IMG/VR virus record: IMGVR_UViG_3300046698_000263
Span: 1 to 26,242 of that record
Length of the DNA: 26,242 bases
Strand: one strand, 5' to 3'
DNA from: a virus
Part shown: in pieces, positions 1-9,581 of the stretch
Position numbering within the stretch: position 1 is the stretch's first letter
Layout: each line of letters opens with the position of its first letter
The notes under the pieces: model-generated
What the model saw: the letters and a program-made list of their open reading frames with translations, nothing else
Databases searched by the model: none
Told to the model about the DNA's origin: nothing
Program-made: the position numbers and the translations under genes

Positions 1-3000
1 GACGAAAAATCAGGTTTAGGGTTAGAAGTCGAAAGGGCCGATGGAACAAAAGGCGTTAACGTAGGAGATTGGTCATCCTTCCGCGGGGCCAAAAAGATTT
101 CTGGGGCAGAGCCGCCTGCAGCGGCGCCTGAAGCGGCTCCCAAGCCTCCGCCCGCTCCAAAGCCCGCACCGGCTGCGGAAGCCAAGGCCGCCCCCATCGT
201 CACGCCACCGCCCGCCGAGCCCGCCGCGGCCCCGAAGCCGCAGAAGACCGAGATGGGCGACAAGACCGTCGACTTCATCGGCAATAAACACCTGATGCTC
301 GATGCCGAAGGAAAGGGCATGGGCAAACCCGTTTCACAGTGGCAGATCAAGGACACGGGATCGCCAACCGGCAGCCGAACGACCCACGATGTCGGCGAGG
401 TGATGGACGCCTTCAGCCGCATGAGCGCGGAGGATTTCAAGAAGCAGGATGCCGCTGATCGACCAAACAAACGAGCAGGTTCAGACCATGCGCGAGAAAT
501 GGGCGCTGCGGCCAAGGGTAACAATGATCTCATCGACCGGCTGGATAGCCATGCGAAGCTGGCGCGCGATGCTTCCCATAAGGCGATGGATTCTGGCGAT
601 TTTGACCGTGCTCAAATCGAGCAGTCTAAAGCCCAGATGTTCCGAGAAGCCCATGAGTTTGCGACCGATACGGGTTACTATTCCAAGGAATCAATCGCCG
701 CCCGCGCGGCAGAGACCGAGCGCGTGGCCCAAGAGAAAGCAAAAGCCAATGCCCCTCAAACCGGGAAAGAGTCAAGCCGTGATCAGCAACAACATCCGAG
801 AATTCCACCAGGGACCAACCTTCCAGCGAACGGCGGCGAAGTTCGGAAAGAAGCGAGCGCAGGCCCAGGCGGTGGCGGTGGCGCTGTCCAACGCCCGCCA
901 GAAGCCAAAGCACAAAGTCCGGAATCTATTCGGGCGGCCATAGAAGAAGGGAATAAATCGCCAGAAGAAGATGCGAGGATTGATGCGGAGCTTGCTGCAA
1001 AGAAGGTTGCCGCTGCCGAGCCTCCCGGGCCGGCTCTGGAACTCGAATCCCAGACTCCGGAGCAAAGCGCAGCGGAGGCCAAAAAGACTCGAGAAGCCGC
1101 CGCCAAAAAAGCCGAGAGTAAGCCGCAGAAACGCACGTCCGACAAGGTGATCGACGCTCTGAAAAAGGCGAAGATGATGCCACCGGGAGCGACCCTGGGT
1201 GCCTCTCCGTTCTCGGTCGCCTATGACGGAGCGATCGATCTGGCCATCGGCGCCATCAAAGCCGGGCGGGCGGTTGCCGACGTGGTGAAGATGGCGCAGG
1301 AACACTTCAAGGCGAAGTACCCGAACGCCAGCGCCGAGGCTCTGGAGGATTTGGCCAACGACATCAAGATGGCGCACAGCGGAGTTGCCGCATCCGGCGC
1401 CGCTGCCGCCGGGCGCATGCAGAAGGTTCGCGATCGTATCGCAAATGTCGCCTTCAACATGGGGCTCGGGGAGAAGGGTAAGATCTACGATGAGATGGCG
1501 AAGAGCCGGGACGCCGCCGACAATCAAGCCAACCTCTTCGGCCGCCAGAACGCCCGCGCCATTGAGAACGACATCGTACACGCCTTCGGGCAAAAGACAG
1601 ACCAGAAGGCCGCCCGTGACGCCCTGACGTTCGCCGTTGAGGCCGGCGGAGACAGCAAGGCGCTCGACGCGATGGCCGCCAAGATTGGCGCGAGCAAGAA
1701 GGCGCCGGAGAAGTGGAAGCAGCGCGCTCTCGATTCGATTGCCTTTGCTCAGGCCCACATGGCGGAGATGAAGCCGATGGTGGACCGCTATCACCGCATG
1801 ACGCGGGATCAGGTGACCGCCGAGAACGCCGCCGGCATCGACACGATCTATCGATCGAACTACGTCATGCACGCCCAGGACATCGACAATTCCTTGGGTC
1901 ACTGGTTCACCGGGGAAGGAAGCCGTGGCGACTTCAGCAGTTTCGAGAAGAACCGCACGCATGAGACTTTTGCCGACTCGCTCGCCGCCGGCGTCAACCC
2001 GAAGAGCCTGGACGCGCTCGACCTCCTGCAATCCCGGCTGATGCACGGCCAGCGCATGATCAACAAGGGCGCCTGGATGGAAGGGCTGAAGGGGATTACC
2101 GACCCGCTGACCAAGAGCCCGATCGCCGCCGAACCGACCCTAAAGGAACGTGCGAACGGATCGAAGTATTTCGACGCTCCGAAGGGTTACACCGTCGAGC
2201 ACGTCGGCCGCACAGCCATCGCCGTGATGAATGGATACGAGGGAATCTTTCACGCGCTGACCGATCCAAGCCGCCTTGGCGATGATGGGTTCATGAAGGT
2301 TGTCCAGCAGGCCAACGCCGGAGGGAAGTCGTCGAACCTGCTCTTCGACAGTTTCCACTTCGGCCGGCTGGCGGGCTGGAACGCCGCCATCCGTGCAAAC
2401 GCGGGCGGAGTGATGGGCGGAGGCGCTGAAATGCCCAACCCGTTTTCCTATAAGCGCGGCCTCAATCTACTCGATAACACCCCGGGCGAGATCGTCAAAC
2501 AGGCCCGGCTCGACGGCCGCTCGCCGGAGCAAATCAAGCAGCTCATCCAGACCAAGGTGAAGCTCGACATGCTCACGAAGGAAGGGATGAACGTCGGGCA
2601 GATCGCCGACAATCTCCACCAAGAAGTCTTGCGGCGACTCCCGGTGATCGGGCGGTTCAATAAATTCCTCTTCGACTCCTTCCAGCGCGGCATCATGTCC
2701 GAGATCGGAACGATGGAATATGACCGGCAGCGCGGGATGAAGGGCAACGCCGGACTCAGTGACCAAGAGGTTGCCAGAAAGGTTGCCCAGGAGATCAACA
2801 CCCGATTCGGCAACTTTGGCCGGCAAGGGCAATTCAAGAGCAAGTCCGCCCAGGATGTCATGCGGCTGCTCGTGCTGGCTCCGCAGTGGAACGAGGGACT
2901 ACTCAAGTCGGAAGGCGGCGCCGTCGTCAACGCCGGCAAGTCGGCCGCCAACCTCGCCATGGGCAAAGGGCTCGCCACCTCAATGCTGACGCGCTCCGTG

Positions 3001-3909
3001 GCGACCATGGTGCTCGCAACCTTTGTCGGGAATCAACTACTCAACCAGTACACCCGTGGCAAGTGGACATGGGAGAATCCTGAAGAGGGGATCGGGGCCA
3101 AGCTCTCCGCCTGGATTCCTGACGTCATCGGAAAAGGCCCCGGATTCTTTCTGAACCCAATGGGCATCGGCGCTGAGGTCACCCACCTGATCATGTCGAA
3201 GTACGAGAAGACCGATAGCATGAGGCGATCAGTCGGAGGGTTTATTCGATCCCGTGCTTCCGCAATCGGTCGGCCGGTGGCGACAATGCTTTTCGGAACA
3301 AACGCCATGGGGCAGAAGATCCGGCCGGAGAATCTGGTAAAGGAGACCGTCAAGGCGGCAGTTCCGCTGCCTATCCCGGCCGCTCCGCTCTACGGATCAG
3401 CCAAACAGGCGATCACCGGAGAGCCTGGACAGTCGTTCGCCGGCCAGTTCCAGAAGCAGCTCATGTCTTCGGGCGGCGTAAAGCTCGACCAAGCCCCCTC
3501 GCAGATCCAGCGCATTCAGAACCTAGCCACGCAGTTCAACCGGGCGCACAAGGTTGAGGAAGAAGGCGAGTTTTACGTCGGGCATTTGCACGATTTGGAG
3601 CACGCCATCGAGATGAAGCAGCCCAGCGAAGCCCAAAGCGCGATCGAAGATTTGCTGAAGAAGAGCACGCCTAAGGCGGTCGTGGCCGACTTCCTGAAAT
3701 ACGCCAAGTCTCCGTTCACCCGGAGTAAGAAGCGGGAGGAAGAATTCATTAAGAGCCTCAACCCGGAACAGAAACAGACGATGCTCGCGGCCCGGCGCAG
3801 TCGAGTCCAGATCCGCGATAGCGCACTCAACCTTCTCAGGCTCTATTTCAAAACCCATCCCGTCGCTGGCCGCCAGGAAGCTCTCGATCTGATGAGCAAG
3901 AACCGTTAA
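1..3909 (+). CDS. Very large phage protein, C-terminal 1302 residues (5' end outside window)
   Basis: The frame is open from the first base, so this is the 3' part of a longer gene; the ATG at 253 is probably internal. Two Pro/Ala/Lys-rich linkers (about residues 35-85 and 230-390 of the visible part) separate what look like globular domains. The rest is mostly helical. Near the end are a segment containing LLVLAPQWNEGLLKSEGG and a single hydrophobic stretch (MVLATFVGNQLLNQY). From memory, similar 'LLLAPDW' segments occur in giant virion-associated or polyvalent proteins of podophage-like viruses, which are thought to be injected with the DNA. It lies 12 bp upstream of the portal gene, which fits a structural or ejected protein. 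I see no catalytic motif in the visible part. The coding call is firm; the function is inference. Confidence 0.85.
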   Translation, partial: DEKSGLGLEVERADGTKGVNVGDWSSFRGAKKISGAEPPAAAPEAAPKPPPAPKPAPAAEAKAAPIVTPPPAEPAAAPKPQKTEMGDKTVDFIGNKHLMLDAEGKGMGKPVSQWQIKDTGSPTGSRTTHDVGEVMDAFSRMSAEDFKKQDAADRPNKRAGSDHAREMGAAAKGNNDLIDRLDSHAKLARDASHKAMDSGDFDRAQIEQSKAQMFREAHEFATDTGYYSKESIAARAAETERVAQEKAKANAPQTGKESSRDQQQHPRIPPGTNLPANGGEVRKEASAGPGGGGGAVQRPPEAKAQSPESIRAAIEEGNKSPEEDARIDAELAAKKVAAAEPPGPALELESQTPEQSAAEAKKTREAAAKKAESKPQKRTSDKVIDALKKAKMMPPGATLGASPFSVAYDGAIDLAIGAIKAGRAVADVVKMAQEHFKAKYPNASAEALEDLANDIKMAHSGVAASGAAAAGRMQKVRDRIANVAFNMGLGEKGKIYDEMAKSRDAADNQANLFGRQNARAIENDIVHAFGQKTDQKAARDALTFAVEAGGDSKALDAMAAKIGASKKAPEKWKQRALDSIAFAQAHMAEMKPMVDRYHRMTRDQVTAENAAGIDTIYRSNYVMHAQDIDNSLGHWFTGEGSRGDFSSFEKNRTHETFADSLAAGVNPKSLDALDLLQSRLMHGQRMINKGAWMEGLKGITDPLTKSPIAAEPTLKERANGSKYFDAPKGYTVEHVGRTAIAVMNGYEGIFHALTDPSRLGDDGFMKVVQQANAGGKSSNLLFDSFHFGRLAGWNAAIRANAGGVMGGGAEMPNPFSYKRGLNLLDNTPGEIVKQARLDGRSPEQIKQLIQTKVKLDMLTKEGMNVGQIADNLHQEVLRRLPVIGRFNKFLFDSFQRGIMSEIGTMEYDRQRGMKGNAGLSDQEVARKVAQEINTRFGNFGRQGQFKSKSAQDVMRLLVLAPQWNEGLLKSEGGAVVNAGKSAANLAMGKGLATSMLTRSVATMVLATFVGNQLLNQYTRGKWTWENPEEGIGAKLSAWIPDVIGKGPGFFLNPMGIGAEVTHLIMSKYEKTDSMRRSVGGFIRSRASAIGRPVATMLFGTNAMGQKIRPENLVKETVKAAVPLPIPAAPLYGSAKQAITGEPGQSFAGQFQKQLMSSGGVKLDQAPSQIQRIQNLATQFNRAHKVEEEGEFYVGHLHDLEHAIEMKQPSEAQSAIEDLLKKSTPKAVVADFLKYAKSPFTRSKKREEEFIKSLNPEQKQTMLAARRSRVQIRDSALNLLRLYFKTHPVAGRQEALDLMSKNR

Positions 3910-3921
3910 CCCTCGCCTTCC

Positions 3922-6219
3922 ATGTCTGACCAAATTCGCGAATTCCTAGACAAAGCCCACGACGTAGCCAGTCCGACAGAGTTGGATGCGGACAGCACGG
4001 AGAGCGAGCCCAAGGTTCCATTCCAGACCCAGCTCAAACTGACGGGCGAGCAGGAGAAGAAAATGATGGATCATGCCTTTCGGCGCTACAACGACCTGCA
4101 GCGCATCAGCGGCCGCGATCAGGTGATCTCCCCGACGTGGTGGATGAACACGGCACCGGCGGCCAATCTGTTGCTCGCCAGTCAGGGATTGCACGCCGCC
4201 GACACTTGGATGGGCAAGCGCGCCCGCTACGACGCCATTTTCTACAATGACGTTTCATGGCGCCCATGGACGATGGGACCAGACAACATTTTTCTCTCCA
4301 GCAACATCGCCATTCCAGTCACCCGCCGCATTGCGCGGCAGATGATCGCCCGCGCCCAGAACAGCTTCTTCGGTTCGGATCCGTGGTTCTCTGTCGATCC
4401 GGCCCCGGTCGTCGAGCGCAACGAAGACCCGATGATTCCAGCCGACGAGCAGAACAACACCGGGATGGCTGACAAAATTGAGCGGTTCTGCCGGTTCAAG
4501 GCGATGGAGTCCGATTCAAAGGAGGATAAAAAGCGGATCATCGCCCGGGCGCTCATCCTTGGCGAATGCGCCGTCAAGACCACCTATGTCGTGCGGGATC
4601 AGATCTTCGATGTCGAAGCTCAGGTTTTGGTCGACGTCCAAGGCGAGCCGATCCGCGGCGCCGATGGCAACCATATCACGCCCAATGACACTTGGGAGGA
4701 TAAGCAAGACGGGATGGGCACTCAGGTTCTAGCACGCGACAAACAGACCCCGCAGCCGGATTCCCCGATCTACCTTAAAAAGGATCTAACCCGGCGCCAG
4801 GTGCTTTTCGAAGGGGCGAAGTCGGAGCCGATCTATTACAAGGATTTCCTCTGCCCGATGACAGCGACGGACGTTCAGACGGCCGATTGCGTCATTCACA
4901 TTTACGACAAGCCGGTGATGGAATTCATCGATCTGATCGTGAAGCGAGGGATGATCGACGATTCGACCAAAGGCCGGCTCGATGCCGCAAAAAAGATGGT
5001 CGCGCTGGTGCAGACCTTGGCCGAAAGCAACAGCAAGCCGAAGGCCGCTCTCACCCAAGAGCTGAAGCCAAACGAAAACTTCATGCCAATCCCGGCCGAT
5101 GACTACGGTTCTCCAGTGGCGGAGTTCCTCGAGTTTTATCTCTGGTTCGACGCGAACGGCGACGGGGTGGCAGAAAATATCATGGTGGTTGCCGACCGGC
5201 AGAGCCAAGCGCCGGTCTTCTACGATTATGTCGCCAACGTCACGACCGACGGCTTGCGGCCGATTGAGATCGTCCGGATCAATCCCATGGAGGGCCGCTG
5301 GTACGGACTGGGCATCGTCGAGCTTTTCGAAAGCTACCAGACGGCGATCGATCTGATCTTCAACCGCTGGAACTTCAGCCAAAGCCGGTCCGGCCGGATC
5401 GATCTTTGGAAGCCGACCAACACCCAGGAGGGCGACCGCGATCCGCATTTGAAGCTCAACTGGGGATCGACCTACACCCTCAAGCCCGGTTGCACGCCGG
5501 AGGATACGCTCAAGCCGATCTACCTTAACGACGTGAAATTCGAGCAGCTCAAGCTGCAGCTCGACACGCTTATGCAACTCCTGATGAATGAGTCAGGTGT
5601 TTCGAACGCCAACGACGCCAAGGCGGCCGGTCTGAATTCGAGCGATCTGGCGACAGGAGTGATCAACATCCAGCAATCCGGCGACGAGCTTTTCCAGCCG
5701 ATCATCGACGATCTGAAGGGTCCGCTCACGCGGCTGCTGAAGCGCGAGATCGACGTAACGCTGGCCAACATGAACCCGGACGAGGCGTTCACCTACCTCG
5801 AAGGCGATACGCTCAAGCTAGGTCACCTCTCTTCCGCCGACGTCCGGGACATCAAATATCACTGCACCTTCGAACTGACGGCGCACAAGAACCAGCAGAT
5901 TCTTCAGCTCTCCGCCCAGGCGGCGGCTCTGGTTAAGGATTTCTACATGAGCATCCCTCCGGAGGTGCAGCCGAAGGTCATGGGGTTCTACCGCCGTCAA
6001 CTGCGCATCTTGGATCCGAAGGCCGACGCCGACACGATCATTCAGCCGATTGCGCTGCCGGCGCCGGGCCAACCCGGTCAACCGCCGGGCGGCGCGCCGG
6101 GCGGCGCTCCCAAAGGACCGGCCACGGGCGGCAATGCGGTGGCCCAGACCCAGCTCGGCCAGAAAGCCAGTCAGATGCCTGGAGTCTCAGCGGCCGGAGG
6201 AACACCAGCGAAAGGATAG
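3922..6219 (+). CDS. Portal protein (head-tail connector)
   Basis: A 765-residue protein of the size and texture of podophage portal proteins, which form the dodecameric ring through which DNA is packaged and ejected. The most telling segment is about residues 455-500, with NPMEGRWYGLGIVELFESYQ followed by a helix containing DLIFNRWNFSQSR. This resembles the conserved portal region around the stem and clip. The C-terminus (about residue 713 on) is a Pro/Gly-rich tail, common as a disordered extension. The ATG follows the preceding stop by 12 bp without a clear Shine-Dalgarno sequence. It ends with TAG just before the next ATG (ggatagaccATG), so TAG is used as a normal stop here. Position upstream of scaffold and capsid genes supports the call. 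Confidence 0.78.
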   Translation: MSDQIREFLDKAHDVASPTELDADSTESEPKVPFQTQLKLTGEQEKKMMDHAFRRYNDLQRISGRDQVISPTWWMNTAPAANLLLASQGLHAADTWMGKRARYDAIFYNDVSWRPWTMGPDNIFLSSNIAIPVTRRIARQMIARAQNSFFGSDPWFSVDPAPVVERNEDPMIPADEQNNTGMADKIERFCRFKAMESDSKEDKKRIIARALILGECAVKTTYVVRDQIFDVEAQVLVDVQGEPIRGADGNHITPNDTWEDKQDGMGTQVLARDKQTPQPDSPIYLKKDLTRRQVLFEGAKSEPIYYKDFLCPMTATDVQTADCVIHIYDKPVMEFIDLIVKRGMIDDSTKGRLDAAKKMVALVQTLAESNSKPKAALTQELKPNENFMPIPADDYGSPVAEFLEFYLWFDANGDGVAENIMVVADRQSQAPVFYDYVANVTTDGLRPIEIVRINPMEGRWYGLGIVELFESYQTAIDLIFNRWNFSQSRSGRIDLWKPTNTQEGDRDPHLKLNWGSTYTLKPGCTPEDTLKPIYLNDVKFEQLKLQLDTLMQLLMNESGVSNANDAKAAGLNSSDLATGVINIQQSGDELFQPIIDDLKGPLTRLLKREIDVTLANMNPDEAFTYLEGDTLKLGHLSSADVRDIKYHCTFELTAHKNQQILQLSAQAAALVKDFYMSIPPEVQPKVMGFYRRQLRILDPKADADTIIQPIALPAPGQPGQPPGGAPGGAPKGPATGGNAVAQTQLGQKASQMPGVSAAGGTPAKG

Positions 6220-6222
6220 ACC

Positions 6223-8049
6223 ATGGCATTTTGTGATCTCCAAAATCGGGCGCCAAAAACCATTTTACTTCCGGATGGTCGATTGCGCGTCACCTACGTC
6301 TTCGACGTGCTCAACTTCACGGCGAAGACGCGAGAGGGATTGGAAGCCGAAGTCTTCATCGACCGCGGTTCTCCCGACGTCAAATTCCCTGATTGCTACC
6401 TCATCCAGCAGACGGTTACCGGGCAGATCGAAAACCCGTTCGACAAACCCGTCGACCGGCCGCCGCAGCTCGTGCGGGAGTACGAGCAACTCAATGGGCT
6501 ATTTGAGACTCCAATCGGTAATGCCGACATCGTAGTTGGGCAGGATGACCTCTACACGGTTCGGCAAGAGCTGTGGCAGTTGAATGCAGGGACGAGCATA
6601 TACGCCATCCCTGGCGTGAGTGTCGGGCCGACAATACCCGGAGTCCCGACAACGATCCTGAAGACCGAAGAGCGAACCGATGACGGTACGCTTAAGAAGA
6701 TCAAGCGCACCTACATCTCCTCCGGCGAGATTTCGCAAGAGACCCAGACCAAATTCGACGGCGCTCTCACGATCGAGACGCTGACCTATGTGAACGAAGT
6801 GCCGCCGACTCCATCCGGATTCATCTTGGTGAATGCCAAGATCGATTACCCTATGGGATTGCCGGTCTACACCTATTCCTTTGCCAAGGGTGTTGGGGAG
6901 ATCTCTCGCACGACCGAGTACCTGGTGAGCGCCGACGAGGGCGTGAACGGCATCACCGAGACCACGGTTAAATATCTCACCGATCCATCGGTCTCAACTA
7001 GCCCGATCGCCCAGCCGGCGGGCAGCGTGGTGATGAGCATGGAGCACACCGACAGCGACGGCTATCGGATCTGGACGGCCACCTTTGCCCATGGTCAGGG
7101 CATCATCCATCGCGAGACTGAAATCCGAAACAACGGACTGCTCTACATCTACAAGATCATTTCTCTGAACGTGGCTCCAGATGCTCCTTCTCCCACCATC
7201 GGCGGAACGGTCACGCTGATCGCCACAGAGCAGCGAAACGGATCTCGCTTCGACCCCGGGTGCATCATCTACACTTATTCATGGGCGGAAGGCAAAGGGC
7301 TGATCGAACAAAACATCATCGTTCACGGTGAAGGCGAGCTTTCCGGCCTGCAGGATGAAACATGGGTCAGTCTGGGCACGAAGCTCACCCCTCCCAACGG
7401 ACCAATCATTCGTGACGAGTTTGTTCAGGAGAATGGCGTCACAAAATACACTGTGACCGTGCGACAGGCAGCCGGCGGAGCTGGCGATCCGTCGACGGTC
7501 ACCAAGGTTTCAACGCGGTATCAGAATTTCCGCCACCCCGGTCGGGCGGCTCCATACAAGCATTCGGTCGGAACCTGGGGCGGGGCGCTGGACGTCTTCC
7601 TTTCGCCTCCCATCGACGTGCTCATTCCGCACACCACGACGATCACCTACCAAACAAGTTCGTCCATCGGAAGCGTCGGCACGGTATGGAATCCTCTTTC
7701 TTGGGCGACATCAGTGGCGAGCTGGGCTGGACTTGGCGATTATCCTCAATCGAAGATCACCGGCTATCGCGATTACCGGGCATATCCGGCTCCCGGCACG
7801 TCAGTCTCGATGACAGCCGGATCGCTCGACACAAACGGAGGGACCTGCTTGGGGCAGGCGGTCTATGGCGGAAGCGCGGCGAATATCACGGTCTACGGAG
7901 GCCCGGTAGATCCCGCCGGAGCACTTTGGACGGTTGACGCTGAATTGAAGCCGGTCTTTCAGGATAGCGCCGGAGTCCAGTGGTATCGGAAAACCGTGGT
8001 GACTTGCACGCCGCCGGCGCTGGATGACATTAGCTCCTTCCTCGTGTGA
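6223..8049 (+). CDS. Repeat-containing tail/fibre-like structural protein
   Basis: A 608-residue protein with an N-terminal region (1-150) and about four degenerate repeats of 55-65 residues. They begin near residues 160 (IKRTYISSGEISQET), 215 (YTYSFAKGVGEISRTTEY), 284 (WTATFAHGQGIIHRETE) and 349 (YTYSWAEGKGLIEQNI). Each repeat has an aromatic-T strand, a G-rich turn and a charged strand, as in repeated beta domains of virion surface proteins. A Gly/Ser/Thr-rich C-terminal domain follows. An AAGGA motif lies about 8 bases before the ATG. The stop overlaps the next start (GTGA), so the two genes are translationally coupled. No enzyme motif is visible. Tail, appendage or capsid-surface roles are all possible. 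Confidence 0.72.
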   Translation: MAFCDLQNRAPKTILLPDGRLRVTYVFDVLNFTAKTREGLEAEVFIDRGSPDVKFPDCYLIQQTVTGQIENPFDKPVDRPPQLVREYEQLNGLFETPIGNADIVVGQDDLYTVRQELWQLNAGTSIYAIPGVSVGPTIPGVPTTILKTEERTDDGTLKKIKRTYISSGEISQETQTKFDGALTIETLTYVNEVPPTPSGFILVNAKIDYPMGLPVYTYSFAKGVGEISRTTEYLVSADEGVNGITETTVKYLTDPSVSTSPIAQPAGSVVMSMEHTDSDGYRIWTATFAHGQGIIHRETEIRNNGLLYIYKIISLNVAPDAPSPTIGGTVTLIATEQRNGSRFDPGCIIYTYSWAEGKGLIEQNIIVHGEGELSGLQDETWVSLGTKLTPPNGPIIRDEFVQENGVTKYTVTVRQAAGGAGDPSTVTKVSTRYQNFRHPGRAAPYKHSVGTWGGALDVFLSPPIDVLIPHTTTITYQTSSSIGSVGTVWNPLSWATSVASWAGLGDYPQSKITGYRDYRAYPAPGTSVSMTAGSLDTNGGTCLGQAVYGGSAANITVYGGPVDPAGALWTVDAELKPVFQDSAGVQWYRKTVVTCTPPALDDISSFLV

Positions 8050-9194
8050 GCACGAAGATCCCTGATCCGTTCGACTCTGCGATGGACCGCATTGCGGAGC
8101 GCAATCGCAGCAGTGGCGAGCTCGCTTCGGGTTTCATCACGGAGTATCTCGTCGAAGGGCGCGACGTTTCGACTTTCAACCCTACGAGCCTTATCGGAGG
8201 TGGGGTCAGCGCCGGAGAGCCAAGGGACCAAAGCGATCCTCGCGGCTTTCTTGATCCAACGGGATTTTTCTCCGGTCGGGATACGGTCGATATGCCGCTG
8301 GATCTGATCTCGCCCAAAAAGCCGTTGCCGCCGCTGATCCCATCGCTCTTCTGCCGCAAGCGCGGAGGCACGGCGTTTCTTTTTGGTTTTGATGAAACTC
8401 CCGGCTACGCTTCCAGCCCGCCCAAAAAATTCCTCACCATGAGTTTAGGCGGAACGATCACGTTGGTCGGATATTACGGAGGCACTCCTGATCCCTGCAC
8501 GTCACCCAACGGGCAAGAGGCGTCATTCAGTCTCGCGGGCAGCTGCAGTTACGACGCGCTCACCGGAGTCTACACGGCCGACGCAACCTGGAGCCGCCCC
8601 GGCCCGGGAACATTGCTAGGCCCTATCGGAAGCGGATCGCAATCCTGCGCAAGCAGGCCATCTGTGCCCTATTCTTTTTGGGGAACGACATTGGTTTACA
8701 CCGCCACCACCGCAGTCCTAACCGGCCTAGGCACCTGCGTCCCGCACGATGACATGGGAGAAATCATCGGAGGGTCCAACACCTGCACTCTGTCGAACGA
8801 GGACACCGAGGGGAATGCCCTCACTCGACTCTGGGCAACAAGCGCCGGGGTCTGGGGGTCATGGTGCCAGATTGCTCCAACTGATTCCATCAACTGCGAT
8901 CCCACACTGCCCGAAAACCCCGCGCAAATTTGCTGTCTCGCAAGCTACCAGCAACGGACTGGCTTTTCTTTCGCCTACGTTGAGGCGCAATACAAGATCA
9001 CGGCGACCGGACTGCTACCGGGCGTATCGTATACAGTGAATCTCAAAGTCTGGCGCAGCCTCTACGGAGTCGACAGTTATTCCCTCTTCGAGACGCTTCC
9101 GGTCAGCGGATTCGCTGATAGCGGGGGAAACCTCGACATCGAGGGGGACGTTCCAACGCAGGTCGGGTATGACACCTACGTTACCCTCGCATGA
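8046..9194 (+). CDS. Hypothetical structural protein, coupled to the upstream fibre-like gene
   Basis: A 382-residue protein starting with GTG inside the stop of the previous gene (GTGA overlap). The N-terminal 115 residues are polar and Asp/Pro-rich. The rest is rich in Gly, Ser, Thr and Cys with alternating hydrophobic residues (for example ADATWSRPGPGTLLGPIG and TATGLLPGVSYTVNLKVW), suggesting an all-beta extracellular or virion domain; the last 90 residues look fibronectin- or Ig-like. About a dozen cysteines are unusual for a cytoplasmic phage protein and could form disulfides in the virion. It ends in an ATGA overlap with the next gene. I do not recognise a family. Confidence 0.7.
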   Translation: MSTKIPDPFDSAMDRIAERNRSSGELASGFITEYLVEGRDVSTFNPTSLIGGGVSAGEPRDQSDPRGFLDPTGFFSGRDTVDMPLDLISPKKPLPPLIPSLFCRKRGGTAFLFGFDETPGYASSPPKKFLTMSLGGTITLVGYYGGTPDPCTSPNGQEASFSLAGSCSYDALTGVYTADATWSRPGPGTLLGPIGSGSQSCASRPSVPYSFWGTTLVYTATTAVLTGLGTCVPHDDMGEIIGGSNTCTLSNEDTEGNALTRLWATSAGVWGSWCQIAPTDSINCDPTLPENPAQICCLASYQQRTGFSFAYVEAQYKITATGLLPGVSYTVNLKVWRSLYGVDSYSLFETLPVSGFADSGGNLDIEGDVPTQVGYDTYVTLA

Positions 9195-9571
9195 GAGCGA
9201 TCGTTGGCACCCCGATCGTTCATCGGCCGGACCTTGATATTCCTCCGCCGCGGCCGCCGCAGGCTACAAATATTTCCCCGCCGCCTTTGCCGCCGGAGCC
9301 GCCCACCCTGATTGAAATGGCGGCCAACTTCTCCGGCGCCATGGCTCGATGGGCAGCGGCAGGCTTCCCGACAGTGGATGCGGCAGAACTTGAACAGCGA
9401 CTCAACACCTGCCGAGCCTGCGAAAACTGGGGAATGGTTCTCGGCTTCGGCCGCTGCAAGGTCTGCGGCTGCTTCGGGCTGAAGCTGTGGCTGAAGACGG
9501 AACGCTGCCGACATCCCAAAGGCTCGCGCTGGCCGCAGAATGAATTTGTAAAATCACCATCCAAGGAGTAA
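9191..9571 (+). CDS. Small cysteine-rich (zinc-ribbon-like) phage protein
   Basis: A 126-residue protein whose ATG overlaps the preceding stop (ATGA). The N-terminal third is Pro-rich. The C-terminal half carries CRACENW, then CKVCGC, then KTERCRHPKGSRW, which is a CxxC...CxxCxC...C pattern expected to bind one zinc. From general knowledge, small phage proteins with a 'CxxC...CGCF..K..L..E.CP.G.W' signature are frequent near virion genes and unassigned. It probably belongs to that type. Coupling to the two preceding genes suggests it is made with them and may assist their folding or assembly. The function is unknown. Confidence 0.68.
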   Translation: MRAIVGTPIVHRPDLDIPPPRPPQATNISPPPLPPEPPTLIEMAANFSGAMARWAAAGFPTVDAAELEQRLNTCRACENWGMVLGFGRCKVCGCFGLKLWLKTERCRHPKGSRWPQNEFVKSPSKE

Positions 9572-9581
9572 CGCCAATCCC

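Noticed and set aside
772-2046. 424-codon minus-strand frame inside the first gene
   Set aside because: His/Arg/Leu/Gly-rich antisense shadow; the plus frame is open from base 1 to 3909 with protein-like composition.
4786-5577. 263-codon minus-strand frame inside the portal gene
   Set aside because: Antisense shadow of the portal, with no own context or start signal.
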